In this document: positions 52,506 through 61,236 of the stretch, one piece after another
Layout of the letters: the number at the start of each line of letters is the position of its first letter
How positions within the stretch are numbered: position 1 is the first letter of the stretch
Source: Nocardioides pantholopis
Lineage (GTDB): Bacteria > Actinomycetota > Actinomycetes > Propionibacteriales > Nocardioidaceae
DNA: 64,000 bases
Reading direction: 5' to 3'
Assembly: GCF_003710085.1 (NCBI RefSeq)
Contig: NZ_CP033324.1
Span: forward strand, 3,659,501-3,723,500
Made by a program: the position numbers and the translations under genes
The notes under the pieces: model-generated
What the model was told of the DNA's origin: nothing
What the model saw: only the letters and a program-made list of their open reading frames with translations
Databases searched by the model: none

Positions 52506-52816
52506 CGGGCCTGCACCGCGGTGGTCGAGGTCTCCTCCTCCTGGAGGGCCTCCCGCAGGTCGGTGTCGGTCTGGCGGTAGGCCTGGGCGGACTCCTCGAC
52601 GGCGCCGACGATCGCCTCGATGTTCTCCTTGACCCGCCCGCGGCCGTCGTCCCAGTGGTTCTCGAAGTCGTCGAGCGCGCCGGCGACGTCCTCGGAGCCC
52701 ATCGCGGAAGCACTGCCGTTCACGACGGACCTGGTCTGGTCCAGTCCGTCTCGAACTCCGGCCAGAGAGGTCACGAGACCCTCCAGCCCATCGATGTCCA
52801 CCTCGAGATCGCCCAT
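52502..52816 (-). CDS. WXG100-like small protein
   Basis: 104 aa, two predicted helices around a turn at FENHWDDGRGRV, where the usual W-x-G is W-D-D-G. The N-terminal helix is LEGLVTSLAGVRDGLDQTRS and the C-terminal helix VKENIEAIVGAVEESAQAYR ends in YRQTDTDLREAL, close to the Y-xxx-D/E secretion signal of type VII substrates. AAGGAGG lies 7 nt before ATG 52816. It is the first gene of the overlapping run; no EccC or other secretion-core gene is in the window. Confidence 0.7.
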   Translation of the reverse strand: MGDLEVDIDGLEGLVTSLAGVRDGLDQTRSVVNGSASAMGSEDVAGALDDFENHWDDGRGRVKENIEAIVGAVEESAQAYRQTDTDLREALQEEETSTTAVQAR

Positions 52817-52907
52817 GCGTAGCCCTCCTTGGTGCGCGCGGCAGGGTGAACCTCCCCACCTGCGGCGGTTCCCAACCCCGATCGGCCCGACGAGCCCGGC
52901 CGGCCCC

Positions 52908-53870
52908 TCAGCCGGGGACCTCGCCGGCGGCGCGGGCGAACAGCTCGGCGGTGCGGGCGCACGCCTCGGCCAGCTCGGCCGGCTCCTCCACTGTGAAGTC
53001 GGCACCGACCTGGGCCAGCACCATGACCGGCCAGCGCAGGTCGTCGACGTTCATCTCCAGCCGGCACCCCTCGCCGTCCGCGACGACCTCGCCCCAGTGC
53101 CCTACCGCGGCGGCGAGCACCGCTGCCGGCGCCGCCACCCGCACCCGGACGGCGTAGCGCTGCGGCATCCGGCGGATCCCGGACTGGACGAAGGCCAGCG
53201 CGTCGCCGCCGGGGACCTCCCGGGGCCGGAACCGCTGACCGGTCGCCCGCGGCGCGGAGACCCGGTCCACCCGGAACGAGCGCCAGTCCTGCCGGTCCCG
53301 GTCGTGCGCGACGAGGTACCAGCGGCGCCCCAGCGCCACCAGCCGGTGCGGCTCGACCCGGCGCTCGACCGGCTCGGCCGCCGGCGCGGTGTAGGTGAAG
53401 TGCAGCGCCTCGTCGTCGCGGCAGGCCTGGGCCAGCGTGGTCAGCACCCCGGGCTCGACCACCGGGCCGCCCGCCCACGGCCCGGGGGCGTCGGTCTGCG
53501 AGCGCAGCGCCTGGACCCGGCCGCGCAGCCGCGGCGGCATCAGCGCGATCACCTTCGTCAGGGCCTGGACCGCCGACTCCTCCACCCCGGCCACCGGCCC
53601 GTGGGTCGCCTGACGCAGGCCGACGGCGATCGCGACCGCCTCCTCGTCCTCGAGCAGCAGCGGGGGCAGCGAGCCTCCGGCGCGGAGCTGGTAGCCCCCG
53701 GCGACGCCGCGCACCGAGTCCACGGCGTACCCGAGACCGCGCAGCCGGTCGATGTCGCGGCGCAGCGTGCGCTCGCTGACCTCGAGGCGCCCGGCGAGCT
53801 CCCCGCCGGCCCAGAACCGGTGGGTCTGGAGCAGGGAGAGGAGCCGGAGCATCCGGGCGCTGGTGGACAC
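52908..53870 (-). CDS. WYL-domain transcriptional regulator (YafY type)
   Basis: 320 aa. N-terminal helix-turn-helix (about 8-60: LLSLLQTHRFWAGGELAGRL, then VSERTLRRDIDRLRGLGY), a WYL domain (about 140-220: RRVEPHRLVALGRRWYLVAHD, DWRSFRVDRV) and a C-terminal WCX segment. These proteins respond to a ligand held in the WYL fold. It is divergent from the ABC exporter 62 bp away and probably controls it. GTG start at 53870. Confidence 0.9.
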   Translation of the reverse strand: MSTSARMLRLLSLLQTHRFWAGGELAGRLEVSERTLRRDIDRLRGLGYAVDSVRGVAGGYQLRAGGSLPPLLLEDEEAVAIAVGLRQATHGPVAGVEESAVQALTKVIALMPPRLRGRVQALRSQTDAPGPWAGGPVVEPGVLTTLAQACRDDEALHFTYTAPAAEPVERRVEPHRLVALGRRWYLVAHDRDRQDWRSFRVDRVSAPRATGQRFRPREVPGGDALAFVQSGIRRMPQRYAVRVRVAAPAAVLAAAVGHWGEVVADGEGCRLEMNVDDLRWPVMVLAQVGADFTVEEPAELAEACARTAELFARAAGEVPG

Positions 53871-53931
53871 GTGCCGAACCTAGTTCCTCCAGCGGACAGA
53901 AACTGGCCGGAAGCACCGGGACGCTGGATCC

Positions 53932-54939
53932 ATGAGCCAGACACCAGTGATCAGGACCCGCGGCCTGACCCGCCACTTCACCCGCGGCAAGAACACGATC
54001 GAGGCCGTGCGCGGCCTCGACCTGGAGGTCCAGCCGGGCGAGCTCGTCGCGTTCCTCGGGCCGAACGGCGCCGGCAAGTCCACGACCCTGCGGATGCTCA
54101 CCACGCTGCTCGCGCCCACCTCCGGCACCGCCGAGGTCGCCGGGTACGACGTGGTCCGCCAGCACCGCGAGGTGCGCCGCTCGATCGGGTACGTCGGCCA
54201 GGGCAACGGCGCCGGGCACCTCCAGCGCGGCCGCGACGAGATGGTCAGCCAGGGCCGGGCCTTCGGGCTCTCGCGCCGCGACGCCCACGAGCGTGCCGAG
54301 CAGCTGCTCGACGCCTTCGACCTCGCCGAGCACGCCGGGCGGCCGGTCTCGACCCTCTCCGGCGGCCAGCGCCGCCGCCTGGACGTCGCGATCGGCCTCG
54401 TGCACTCACCGGGGCTGATGTTCCTCGACGAGCCGTCGACCGGGCTGGACCCGCAGAACCGGGCGAACCTGCAGGAGCAGGTGCTGCGGCTGCGGCGCGA
54501 GCACGGCACCACGATCGTGCTCACCACGCACTACCTCGAGGAGGCCGACTCGATCGCCGACCGGGTGGTCGTGATCGACCACGGGCTGGTGATCGCCGAC
54601 GACACCGCGACCCGGCTCAAATCGGCCCTCGGCGACCTGGTCTCGCTCCGCCTCGAGTCGGCGACCGCGGCCGCGGCCGCCGCCGAGCGGGCCGCACGCG
54701 TCCCGGGGGCGAGCGTCGAGACCGACGGCGACCAGGTGCGACTGCGCGTCGCCCACGGCCGCGAGCTGGCCGCCTCGCTGGTCACCGACCTGGCCGCGGC
54801 CGGCACACCGGTCGCCTCGCTGGAGGTGGTCGGCCCGACCCTCGACGACGTCTTCCTCGACCTCACCGGGCGCAGCCTGCGCGAGTCCCGGACCTCCCCC
54901 GACACCACCACCCAGCCCGGCGAAGGAGCAGCAGCATGA
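53932..54939 (+). CDS. DrrA-type ABC exporter, ATP-binding subunit
   Basis: 335 aa. Walker A GPNGAGKSTTLRML, signature LSGGQRRRLDVAIGL, Walker B LMFLDEPSTGLDPQNR and the H-loop LTTHYLEEAD. The extra ~90 residues after the ATPase core match the DrrA C-terminal domain. It powers the membrane subunit encoded next, with which it overlaps by 4 nt. Substrates of this class are drugs, antibiotics or lipids; here unknown. ATG at 53932. Confidence 0.93.
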   Translation: MSQTPVIRTRGLTRHFTRGKNTIEAVRGLDLEVQPGELVAFLGPNGAGKSTTLRMLTTLLAPTSGTAEVAGYDVVRQHREVRRSIGYVGQGNGAGHLQRGRDEMVSQGRAFGLSRRDAHERAEQLLDAFDLAEHAGRPVSTLSGGQRRRLDVAIGLVHSPGLMFLDEPSTGLDPQNRANLQEQVLRLRREHGTTIVLTTHYLEEADSIADRVVVIDHGLVIADDTATRLKSALGDLVSLRLESATAAAAAAERAARVPGASVETDGDQVRLRVAHGRELAASLVTDLAAAGTPVASLEVVGPTLDDVFLDLTGRSLRESRTSPDTTTQPGEGAAA

Positions 54940-55769
54940 GCACCGTCCACGACACCCCCGGCACCCCCGGCACCCCCGCCACCCTGGACATCCCGGTCCC
55001 GGCGCAGCCGCGGCCCACCCGAGCCCCGGGCTTCTGGACCGACACCTGGCTGGTGATGGTCCGCGAGCTCCGACCGGTGCTGCGCGAGCCGGCCTCGGTG
55101 CTGTTCGCGATGGTCCAGCCGCTGGTCTTCCTGGCCCTGTTCGCGCCGCTGCTGCCCGAGGTCGAGACCGGCTCGGCGCTGCAGTGGTTCGTCCCCGGCA
55201 TCGTCGCGATGACAGCGCTGATGAGCGCGTCGTTCACGGGGTCGAACCTGATGGCGGAGATCCAGAGCGGCGCCCACGAGCGGCTGCTGGTCTCGCCGCT
55301 GTCGCGCTCCTCGCTGATCGTCGGCCGGTCGCTGAAAGAGGTCGTCCCGGTGCTGATGCAGACCGCGATCATCCTGGCCGTGGTCACCCCGTTCTCCTTC
55401 GACCTGCACCTGGGCGGGATGCTGATCGGGGTCGCCGTGCTCACCGCCTTCAGCGTCGGGATCGGCGCGCTGTCCTTCGCGCTGGCGCTGGCGAGCAGGG
55501 AGCAGGACTGGATGTTCTGGACCGTGCAGCAGACCGCGATCTTCCCGCTGCTGCTGCTCGCCGGGGTGCTGCTCCCGCTCGAGGGGGCGCCGGGCTGGCT
55601 GCAGGTGCTCTCGGACCTGAACCCGCTGACGTACGTCGTCGCGGCGACCCGGGAGACGTTCGCCGGGGTCTACGAGGCGGACACCATCGGGGCGGGCCTG
55701 CTCGCCAGCGCGGTGGTCGCCGTCGTCGGGCTGGTCGTCGGGGTCCGCGCGATGCGCCGGGCCGGCTGA
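54936..55769 (+). CDS. DrrB-type ABC exporter, membrane subunit
   Basis: 277 aa, ABC2_membrane family with six helices after a ~35-residue Pro/Thr-rich N-terminus. Helix 1 is SVLFAMVQPLVFLALFAPLL, and the late motif LSDLNPLTYVVAATRE is typical of the family. The ATG overlaps the ATPase stop (ATGA) and has GAAGGAG upstream. A hairpin carrying its stop codon follows. Confidence 0.93.
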   Translation: MSTVHDTPGTPGTPATLDIPVPAQPRPTRAPGFWTDTWLVMVRELRPVLREPASVLFAMVQPLVFLALFAPLLPEVETGSALQWFVPGIVAMTALMSASFTGSNLMAEIQSGAHERLLVSPLSRSSLIVGRSLKEVVPVLMQTAIILAVVTPFSFDLHLGGMLIGVAVLTAFSVGIGALSFALALASREQDWMFWTVQQTAIFPLLLLAGVLLPLEGAPGWLQVLSDLNPLTYVVAATRETFAGVYEADTIGAGLLASAVVAVVGLVVGVRAMRRAG

Positions 55770-55789
55770 GGCCGCCCCGGCCTCAGCCG
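55763..55789. terminator. Bidirectional hairpin holding both stop codons
   Basis: An 11-bp perfect stem (55763-55773 with 55779-55789) with loop GCCCC lies between the convergent exporter and hydrolase genes. The plus-strand TGA (55767-55769) is in the left arm and the minus-strand TGA (55783-55785) in the right arm, so each gene's stop codon is part of the terminator. Confidence 0.75.
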
Positions 55790-56481
55790 ACGAGGTCGAG
55801 GATCGAGACGGTCCGGTCCCACGCCGCCGAGCCGGTGTCGATCACCGCGTCGTGGTCGCCCTCGACCACGACCAGTTCGGCCCGGCCGCCCGCCGCCTGC
55901 ACCCGGTCGACGTACTCCTCGGACTGCGACAGCGGCACGACGTCGTCCGCACGGCCGTGCACGCACCAGACCGGGATGTCCAGGGGCGCCAGCGCGATCG
56001 GGTCGTACGCCGCGTCGGCCGGGCCGGGCGGATGGCCCAGGAAGGCCTCGACCGCCCCGTCGCCCAGCCGGTCCCGGTGCGCGGACTCCAGGTCGAGGAC
56101 CCCGGCCTGGGAGATCACCTGGGTGAGCACGCCGCCGCCCCCGGCCCAGGTGGCGAGGTGGCCGCCGGCGGAGTGACCGAGGCCGACCACCGTGGAGAGG
56201 TCGAGGTCCAGCTCCGGGTCCCGCAGCCGCTCCAGGGCCGCCGTCAGGTCCTGGAGGGTCTGCGGGGCGCCGCCGCCGTTGCCGACCCGGCGGTACTCCA
56301 CGTTCCAGACGACCCAGTCGCGGTCGGCCAGGTCCGCGGCGAGGGGCCGGCCCAGGGCCAGGTCGTAGGCGGCCTTCCAGAACCCGCCGTGGACCACGAC
56401 CACCACCCCCCGCGGTGCGCCGGGCGGCCAGGTGAGCTCGCCGAACTGGCTCGGGTCCGGGCCGTACTCGATGCGCTGCAT
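55783..56481 (-). CDS. Alpha/beta hydrolase (kynurenine-formamidase/BD-FAE-like)
   Basis: 232 aa. Oxyanion-hole HGGFW after strand GVVVVVHGG, nucleophile Ser in GLGHSAGGHLA, and a C-terminal Asp/His pair (HGRADDVVP, VEGDHDAV). WNVEYRRVGNGGGAPQTLQD is typical of the esterase/formamidase branch. It hydrolyses an ester or amide of unknown identity. ATG at 56481. Confidence 0.88.
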   Translation of the reverse strand: MQRIEYGPDPSQFGELTWPPGAPRGVVVVVHGGFWKAAYDLALGRPLAADLADRDWVVWNVEYRRVGNGGGAPQTLQDLTAALERLRDPELDLDLSTVVGLGHSAGGHLATWAGGGGVLTQVISQAGVLDLESAHRDRLGDGAVEAFLGHPPGPADAAYDPIALAPLDIPVWCVHGRADDVVPLSQSEEYVDRVQAAGGRAELVVVEGDHDAVIDTGSAAWDRTVSILDLVG

Positions 56482-56525
56482 GGGCTCATCCTGCCCCCCG
56501 GGCGCTCGCCCGGACGCCGGGCGCG

Positions 56526-56951
56526 TCAGTCGTAGCGGCCCTGTCGGCCCCGCTTGGTGTCGCCGCGGCGCTTCTTGGCGCTGAGCCGGCGCTCCTTGGA
56601 GCCGCGGGTCGGCCGGGTGGGGCGCCGCGCGGCGGGCGGCGGCGCCGCGGCCTCGCGCAGCAGCTGGGCGAGGCGCTCGCGGGCGGCTCGCCGGTTGGCG
56701 AGCTGGGTGCGGTGCTCGCTGGCCGCGACCGTGAGCACCCCGTCGATCAGCCGGCCCGCGAGCCGGTCCAGCAGCCGGGCCCGCAGGCGCTCGGGCACCG
56801 ACGCGGCCCGAGCCACGTCGAAGGAGAGCTCGACCCGGCTGTCGGCGGTGTTCACGCCCTGGCCGCCGGGGCCGGAGGACCGGGAGAACCGTTCGGCCAG
56901 CTCGGCCGCGGGCACCGCCCACGACCGGGTGACGACCAGGTCGTCAGCCAA
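56526..56951 (-). CDS. arfB: Peptidyl-tRNA hydrolase ArfB (ribosome rescue)
   Basis: 141 aa. Release-factor GGQ domain with [18 protein letters not shown], then a basic tail of ~40 residues ([19 protein letters not shown]) that enters the empty mRNA channel. It frees ribosomes stalled on truncated messages. No codon-recognition domain is present, and the length matches E. coli ArfB. The start must be TTG at 56951, as no ATG or GTG precedes the domain. It overlaps the 3' end of purL by 8 nt, so it is probably translated by coupling. Confidence 0.92.
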   Translation of the reverse strand: MADDLVVTRSWAVPAAELAERFSRSSGPGGQGVNTADSRVELSFDVARAASVPERLRARLLDRLAGRLIDGVLTVAASEHRTQLANRRAARERLAQLLREAAAPPPAARRPTRPTRGSKERRLSAKKRRGDTKRGRQGRYD

Positions 56952-59208
56952 GCGCGTCCGGCAGCGTCGCCGACCAGGCCGCGCGCAGCTCCAGCAGGGG
57001 GGCGCGGAACTCGCCGACGACCTCGAGTACGTCGCCGCCGGTCTCGCCCAGCTCGGTGACCGGGACGCCGTGGGACGCGGCGAGGTCGAGCAGCCGCTGC
57101 TCGGCCCCGGCCGGGACCGTGACCAGGACCCGAGCTGCCGACTCCGAGAACAGCTCGACGAACGGGTCGCCGGCGAGCGTCACGGTGGCGCCCACCAGGT
57201 TCCGCATCGCCGCCTCGGCGAGCGCCTGGGCCAGACCGCCGTCGGCGAGGTCGTGGGCGCTGGTCAGCAGCCCGACGCCCTCGCTCAGCAGCTCGGCCAG
57301 CGCGCGCTCGGCGGCCAGGTCGACCTGCGGCGGGAGGCCGCCGAGGTGGCCGTGCACGACGTGCGCCCACTCGGAGCCGGAGAGCTCCTCACGGGTACGG
57401 CCGAGCAGGAAGATCTTCTCCCCCGCCGCCGACCAGGCGGACGGGGTGCGGGTGGTGACGTCCTCGATCACGCCGAGGACCGCGACCACCGGGGTCGGCA
57501 GGATCGCGGTCTCGCCGGTCTGGTTGTAGAGGCTGACGTTGCCGCCGGTGACCGGGATCCCGAGCTCCGCGCAGCCGTCCTTGAGGCCGCGGCAGGCCTC
57601 GGCGAACTGCCACATCACGGCGGGGTCCTCGGGGCTGCCGAAGTTGAGGCAGTCCGAGATCGCCAGCGGGGTGGCGCCGCCGGTGGCCACGTTGCGGTAG
57701 GACTCCGCCAGCGCCAGCTGCGCCCCGGCGTACGGGTCGAGGGCCGCGAAGCGGCCGTTGCAGTCGGTGGAGACCGCGACGCCGAGGTTGGTCTCCTCGT
57801 CCACCCGGATCATCCCGCTGTCCGAGGGCTGGGCCAGCACGGTGTTGCCGCGCACGTAGCGGTCGTACTGGTCGGTGATCCAGGACTTGTCGCACAGGTT
57901 CGGCGAGGCGACCAGGCGCAGCAGCGTCTCGCGCAGCTCGGCGCCGCTGGTCGGGCGGGGCAGCGCCTCGGCGCCGTCGGCCTGGAGCACGTCCTGGGAG
58001 GCCGGGCGCGCGAACGGACGCTCGTACGTCGGGCCGTCGTGGGCGACCGAGCGCGGGGGCACGTCGACGACGCGCTCGCCGTGCCAGTCGATCTGGAGCC
58101 GGCCGGTGTCGGTGACCTCGCCGACCACGACCGCCTCGACGTCCCACTTGGCGCAGATCGCCAGGAACGCGGCCACGTCGTCGGGCTCGACGACCGCCAT
58201 CATCCGCTCCTGGGACTCGCTCATCAGGATCTCCTCCGGCGCGAGCGTGGAGTCGCGCAGCGGGACCCGGTCGAGCTCGACGTGCATGCCGCCGTCGCCG
58301 GCACTGGCCAGCTCGGAGGTCGCGCAGGAGAGCCCGGCGCCGCCGAGGTCCTGGATGCCGGCGACCAGGTCGGCGGCGAAGATCTCCAGCGTGCACTCGA
58401 TGAGCAGCTTCTCCATGAACGGGTCGCCGACCTGGACGCTGGGCCGCTTGGCGGGCCCGCCGGAGGCGCCGTCCGCTGCGGCGTCGAAGGTCTCGCTGGC
58501 CAGCACCGAGACGCCGCCGATCCCGTCGCCGCCGGTGCGGGCGCCGTACAGGATCACCTGGTTGCCGACGCCGGACGCCTTGGCCAGGTGCAGGTCCTCG
58601 TGCCGGAGCACGCCGACGCACAGCGCGTTGACCAGCGGGTTGCCGGCGTAGCTCGCGTCGAAGACGGCCTCGCCGCCGATGTTCGGCAGACCCAGGCAGT
58701 TGCCGTAGCCACCGACGCCGGCCACGATCCCGGGCAGCACCCGGGCCGTGTCGGGGGCGTCGAGCGGACCGAAGCGCAGCGGGTCCATGACCGCGACCGG
58801 CCGGGCGCCCATCGCCAGGATGTCGCGCACGATGCCGCCGATGCCGGTGGCCGCGCCCTGGTAGGGCTCGACGTAGGACGGGTGGTTGTGGCTCTCGACC
58901 TTGAAGGTCACCGCGTAGCCCTGGCCGATGTCGATGACTCCGGCGTTCTCGCCGATGCCGGCGAGCATCTTGCCGGCGCGGGTCTCCTGGGAGAGCTCGC
59001 CGAACTGCTTGAGGTGGACCTTGGAGGACTTGTAGGAGCAGTGCTCGCTCCACATCACCGAGTACATCGCCAGCTCCGAGCTGGTCGGACGGCGCCCGAG
59101 GATCTCGTGGATCCGGGCGTACTCGTCCTCCTTCAGGCCCAGGTCGGCCCAGGGCTGCTCGCGGGCGGGGTCCTCGGCAGCGATCTCGACGGTGTCCAGC
59201 ACGCGCAC
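56944..59208 (-). CDS. purL: Phosphoribosylformylglycinamidine synthase, large single-chain PurL (PurS/Q-dependent type)
   Basis: 754 aa, the short PurL that works with separate PurS and PurQ. Signatures: [70 protein letters not shown] and [18 protein letters not shown]. It makes FGAM from FGAR in step four of purine synthesis, one step before PurM. GTG 59208 or GTG 59202 may start it; a TAGATT element abuts 59208, so a leaderless message from 59202 is possible. arfB overlaps its 3' end. Confidence 0.96.
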   Translation of the reverse strand: MRVLDTVEIAAEDPAREQPWADLGLKEDEYARIHEILGRRPTSSELAMYSVMWSEHCSYKSSKVHLKQFGELSQETRAGKMLAGIGENAGVIDIGQGYAVTFKVESHNHPSYVEPYQGAATGIGGIVRDILAMGARPVAVMDPLRFGPLDAPDTARVLPGIVAGVGGYGNCLGLPNIGGEAVFDASYAGNPLVNALCVGVLRHEDLHLAKASGVGNQVILYGARTGGDGIGGVSVLASETFDAAADGASGGPAKRPSVQVGDPFMEKLLIECTLEIFAADLVAGIQDLGGAGLSCATSELASAGDGGMHVELDRVPLRDSTLAPEEILMSESQERMMAVVEPDDVAAFLAICAKWDVEAVVVGEVTDTGRLQIDWHGERVVDVPPRSVAHDGPTYERPFARPASQDVLQADGAEALPRPTSGAELRETLLRLVASPNLCDKSWITDQYDRYVRGNTVLAQPSDSGMIRVDEETNLGVAVSTDCNGRFAALDPYAGAQLALAESYRNVATGGATPLAISDCLNFGSPEDPAVMWQFAEACRGLKDGCAELGIPVTGGNVSLYNQTGETAILPTPVVAVLGVIEDVTTRTPSAWSAAGEKIFLLGRTREELSGSEWAHVVHGHLGGLPPQVDLAAERALAELLSEGVGLLTSAHDLADGGLAQALAEAAMRNLVGATVTLAGDPFVELFSESAARVLVTVPAGAEQRLLDLAASHGVPVTELGETGGDVLEVVGEFRAPLLELRAAWSATLPDALG

Positions 59209-59277
59209 AATCTAGCGAGTCTTGCCCGTGAGCAGGGGGCCGCCCACCGGCGACCCCCCGCCCGCCCTCCGGCGGCA

Positions 59278-59297
59278 CTCAGCGGTTCTCAGCGGTA
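59278..59297. repeat. 10-bp direct repeat covering the propeller-gene stop
   Basis: CTCAGCGGTT (59278-59287) is followed directly by CTCAGCGGTA (59288-59297). The second copy carries the minus-strand stop (TCA at 59289-59291) of the PQQ-propeller gene; the first is the duplicate past the stop. Confidence 0.7.
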
Positions 59298-61019
59298 CAG
59301 GGTCACGTCCCGGTCGCGGCCGATCACCACGAAGCCGCCGTCGACGAACCGCAGGCTCCCGGTTCCGGTCGTCCGCTCGGGGTCCATGCCCTCCACAGCG
59401 GCGGTCCACTCGGGCTCCTCCTCGCCCCAGCGGTGGAAGGACAGCTCGTCCACGGCGCCGGTGTAGACGCCGCCGTCGGCGATCCCGAGCGGGTCCTCGA
59501 AGCGGTCGACCTCGGCCAGGTCGGCGTCGAGGAGCTGACCCGACGTCATCGAGAGGAACCGCTCCTCGCCGTCCACCTCCACCACGAGCCCGTAGAAGAA
59601 GGGGTCCGGCTCGTCGATGACCAGCTCCTGGGCCTCGCCGTCGGCGCCGCGCACCTCGAGCTGCGGGACCGACTCGGGCTCGACTGCGTAGTCCACCGGA
59701 CCGAGGTAGATCCGCTCCGAGTCGAACCGGCCCAGCTGGACGCCGTCCGCACCGCCGGGCGCCTCCCACAGCTCCTCCCCGGTCTCCACGTCGTACGCCG
59801 TCGCGTCCTGGAGCCCGATCACGACCATCGCCTCGGTGATCGCCATGGTCGGATACAGCTCGGGCCCGACGATCGGCGCGTCGGCCGACCACAGCTCGGT
59901 GCCGTTCTCACGGTCCAGCTTCGCCAGCTCGCCCTCACGGAGGAGGTAGAGGCTCTCCTCGTCGGGCTGGACGTAGTCGCCCTCCGTCGACCAGCGCTCC
60001 TCACCGGTGCCGGCGTCGACCTGGACGAAGGACGAGCTCTTCTCGTCGTGGAGCAGGAGCCCGTCGGAGGCCCCGATGTCCCACGGCACCGCTCCGGGCC
60101 GGGACCACACCTCGGTGCCGTCCTCGACGGAGATGACAGTGGTCAGCGCCTCGACGTCCTCCACGGCGTACCTGCTGACGACCAGCAGGTCGTCGCGGTC
60201 GCCGGGATGCCCGGCGGGATAGCCGCCGACGCCCTCCGCGCGCCACAGCTCCTCGCCCTCCTCGTCCAAGGCCACGACGGCCTCGTCCTCGGTGCCGACG
60301 ACCGTGAGGGCGTCCAGCACCAGCACCGACCGGGGCTCGGCCTCCGAGCTCCACGTCCACTGCTCGCTGGGCTCGCTCTCGGGAGCCGCGCGCAGCTGCG
60401 AGCCGTCCCCGCCCTCCTCACCACTCTCGTCACCGGCCTCGTCACCGGCCTCGTCCGTGCCGCCGCCGTCACTCTTCTCGCCACCGCCGGCGCTGCTGCC
60501 CGCGTCGTCGTCGCGGAGCAGCAGGAACCCGCCCACGCCGCCCCCGACCAGGATCAGCGCCGCCACCACCGCACCGACGACGACGAGCCGCCCCCTGCTG
60601 CGTCGGTGCGTGCCCTGCGACCCCGACGGCTCGACGGGACCGGTCGGGCCGGTCCCCGCGGGCGGGACCCACGCCGGGGGCGGCGCGGGCGGGCCGGCGG
60701 GCGGCGGCCCGGCCGGCGCCCAGGTGGGCGGTGCCGGCGGCCGGGCAGGCGGCGGGCCAGCCGGGGGCGGGCTCGTGGGCGGGCCAGCCGGCGGCGGGCT
60801 CGAGGGAGGTGCAGCCGGCGGCGGGCTCAACGGGGGCGGGCTCGACGGGGGCAGGCTCGACGGGGGCAGGCTCGACGGGGGCAGGCTCGACGGGGGCGGC
60901 GAGGACGGCGCCACGGGCCGGCCACAGGCGCCGCAGAACCGCATCCCCTCGGCCAGCGGAGCCCCGCAGGACGTGCACGCTCCCGCTCCGGTCGGACCAG
61001 CCCCTGTTCTCGCGCTCAC
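59289..61019 (-). CDS. Zinc-ribbon, proline-rich, single-pass membrane protein with a PQQ-type beta-propeller
   Basis: 576 aa. N-terminal zinc ribbon (CTSCGAPLAEGMRFCGACG, residues about 14-32), then ~110 residues of Pro/Ser/Ala repeats, a membrane helix (LVVVGAVVAALILVGGGVGG, about 160-185), an acidic Gly/Glu/Asp linker and a propeller of ~350 residues with PQQ-like blades (DGTEVWSRPGAVPW, DAGTGEERWSTEGDY, DRENGTELWSADA, DVETGEELWEAPGG). The ribbon is inside and the propeller outside. It may be a surface binding or scaffold protein. GTG at 61019, divergent from the DUF1906 gene. Confidence 0.85.
   Translation of the reverse strand: MSARTGAGPTGAGACTSCGAPLAEGMRFCGACGRPVAPSSPPPSSLPPSSLPPSSLPPSSPPPLSPPPAAPPSSPPPAGPPTSPPPAGPPPARPPAPPTWAPAGPPPAGPPAPPPAWVPPAGTGPTGPVEPSGSQGTHRRSRGRLVVVGAVVAALILVGGGVGGFLLLRDDDAGSSAGGGEKSDGGGTDEAGDEAGDESGEEGGDGSQLRAAPESEPSEQWTWSSEAEPRSVLVLDALTVVGTEDEAVVALDEEGEELWRAEGVGGYPAGHPGDRDDLLVVSRYAVEDVEALTTVISVEDGTEVWSRPGAVPWDIGASDGLLLHDEKSSSFVQVDAGTGEERWSTEGDYVQPDEESLYLLREGELAKLDRENGTELWSADAPIVGPELYPTMAITEAMVVIGLQDATAYDVETGEELWEAPGGADGVQLGRFDSERIYLGPVDYAVEPESVPQLEVRGADGEAQELVIDEPDPFFYGLVVEVDGEERFLSMTSGQLLDADLAEVDRFEDPLGIADGGVYTGAVDELSFHRWGEEEPEWTAAVEGMDPERTTGTGSLRFVDGGFVVIGRDRDVTLYR
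60824..60898 (-). repeat. 15-bp in-frame tandem repeat, 5 copies, in the proline-rich region
   Basis: Four near-identical 15-bp units (60839-60898) and a degenerate fifth (60824-60838) encode Ser-Ser-Leu/Pro-Pro-Pro on the minus strand. The unit length is a multiple of three, so copy-number change would alter only the length of the linker. Confidence 0.85.
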
Positions 61020-61236
61020 CGAGCGTCCCCTCCCCGCCGGGTCCGTGGCCTCCCGGTCGGGACCATGCGGCACCTCGGCCCGTGGCCACCCTGCCCCGTC
61101 CCGACCTGCGGAAACGTCCCGGAGAACTACGACGTTGTAGTTCGCTCGAACGGGTGTTACCAGTGTGACTGTTGTGGTTAGGGTGGCCAGGCTCGCCACC
61201 GCGAGCCGGCCTTCCCCGTCCCTCCTGGAGCCCCCC

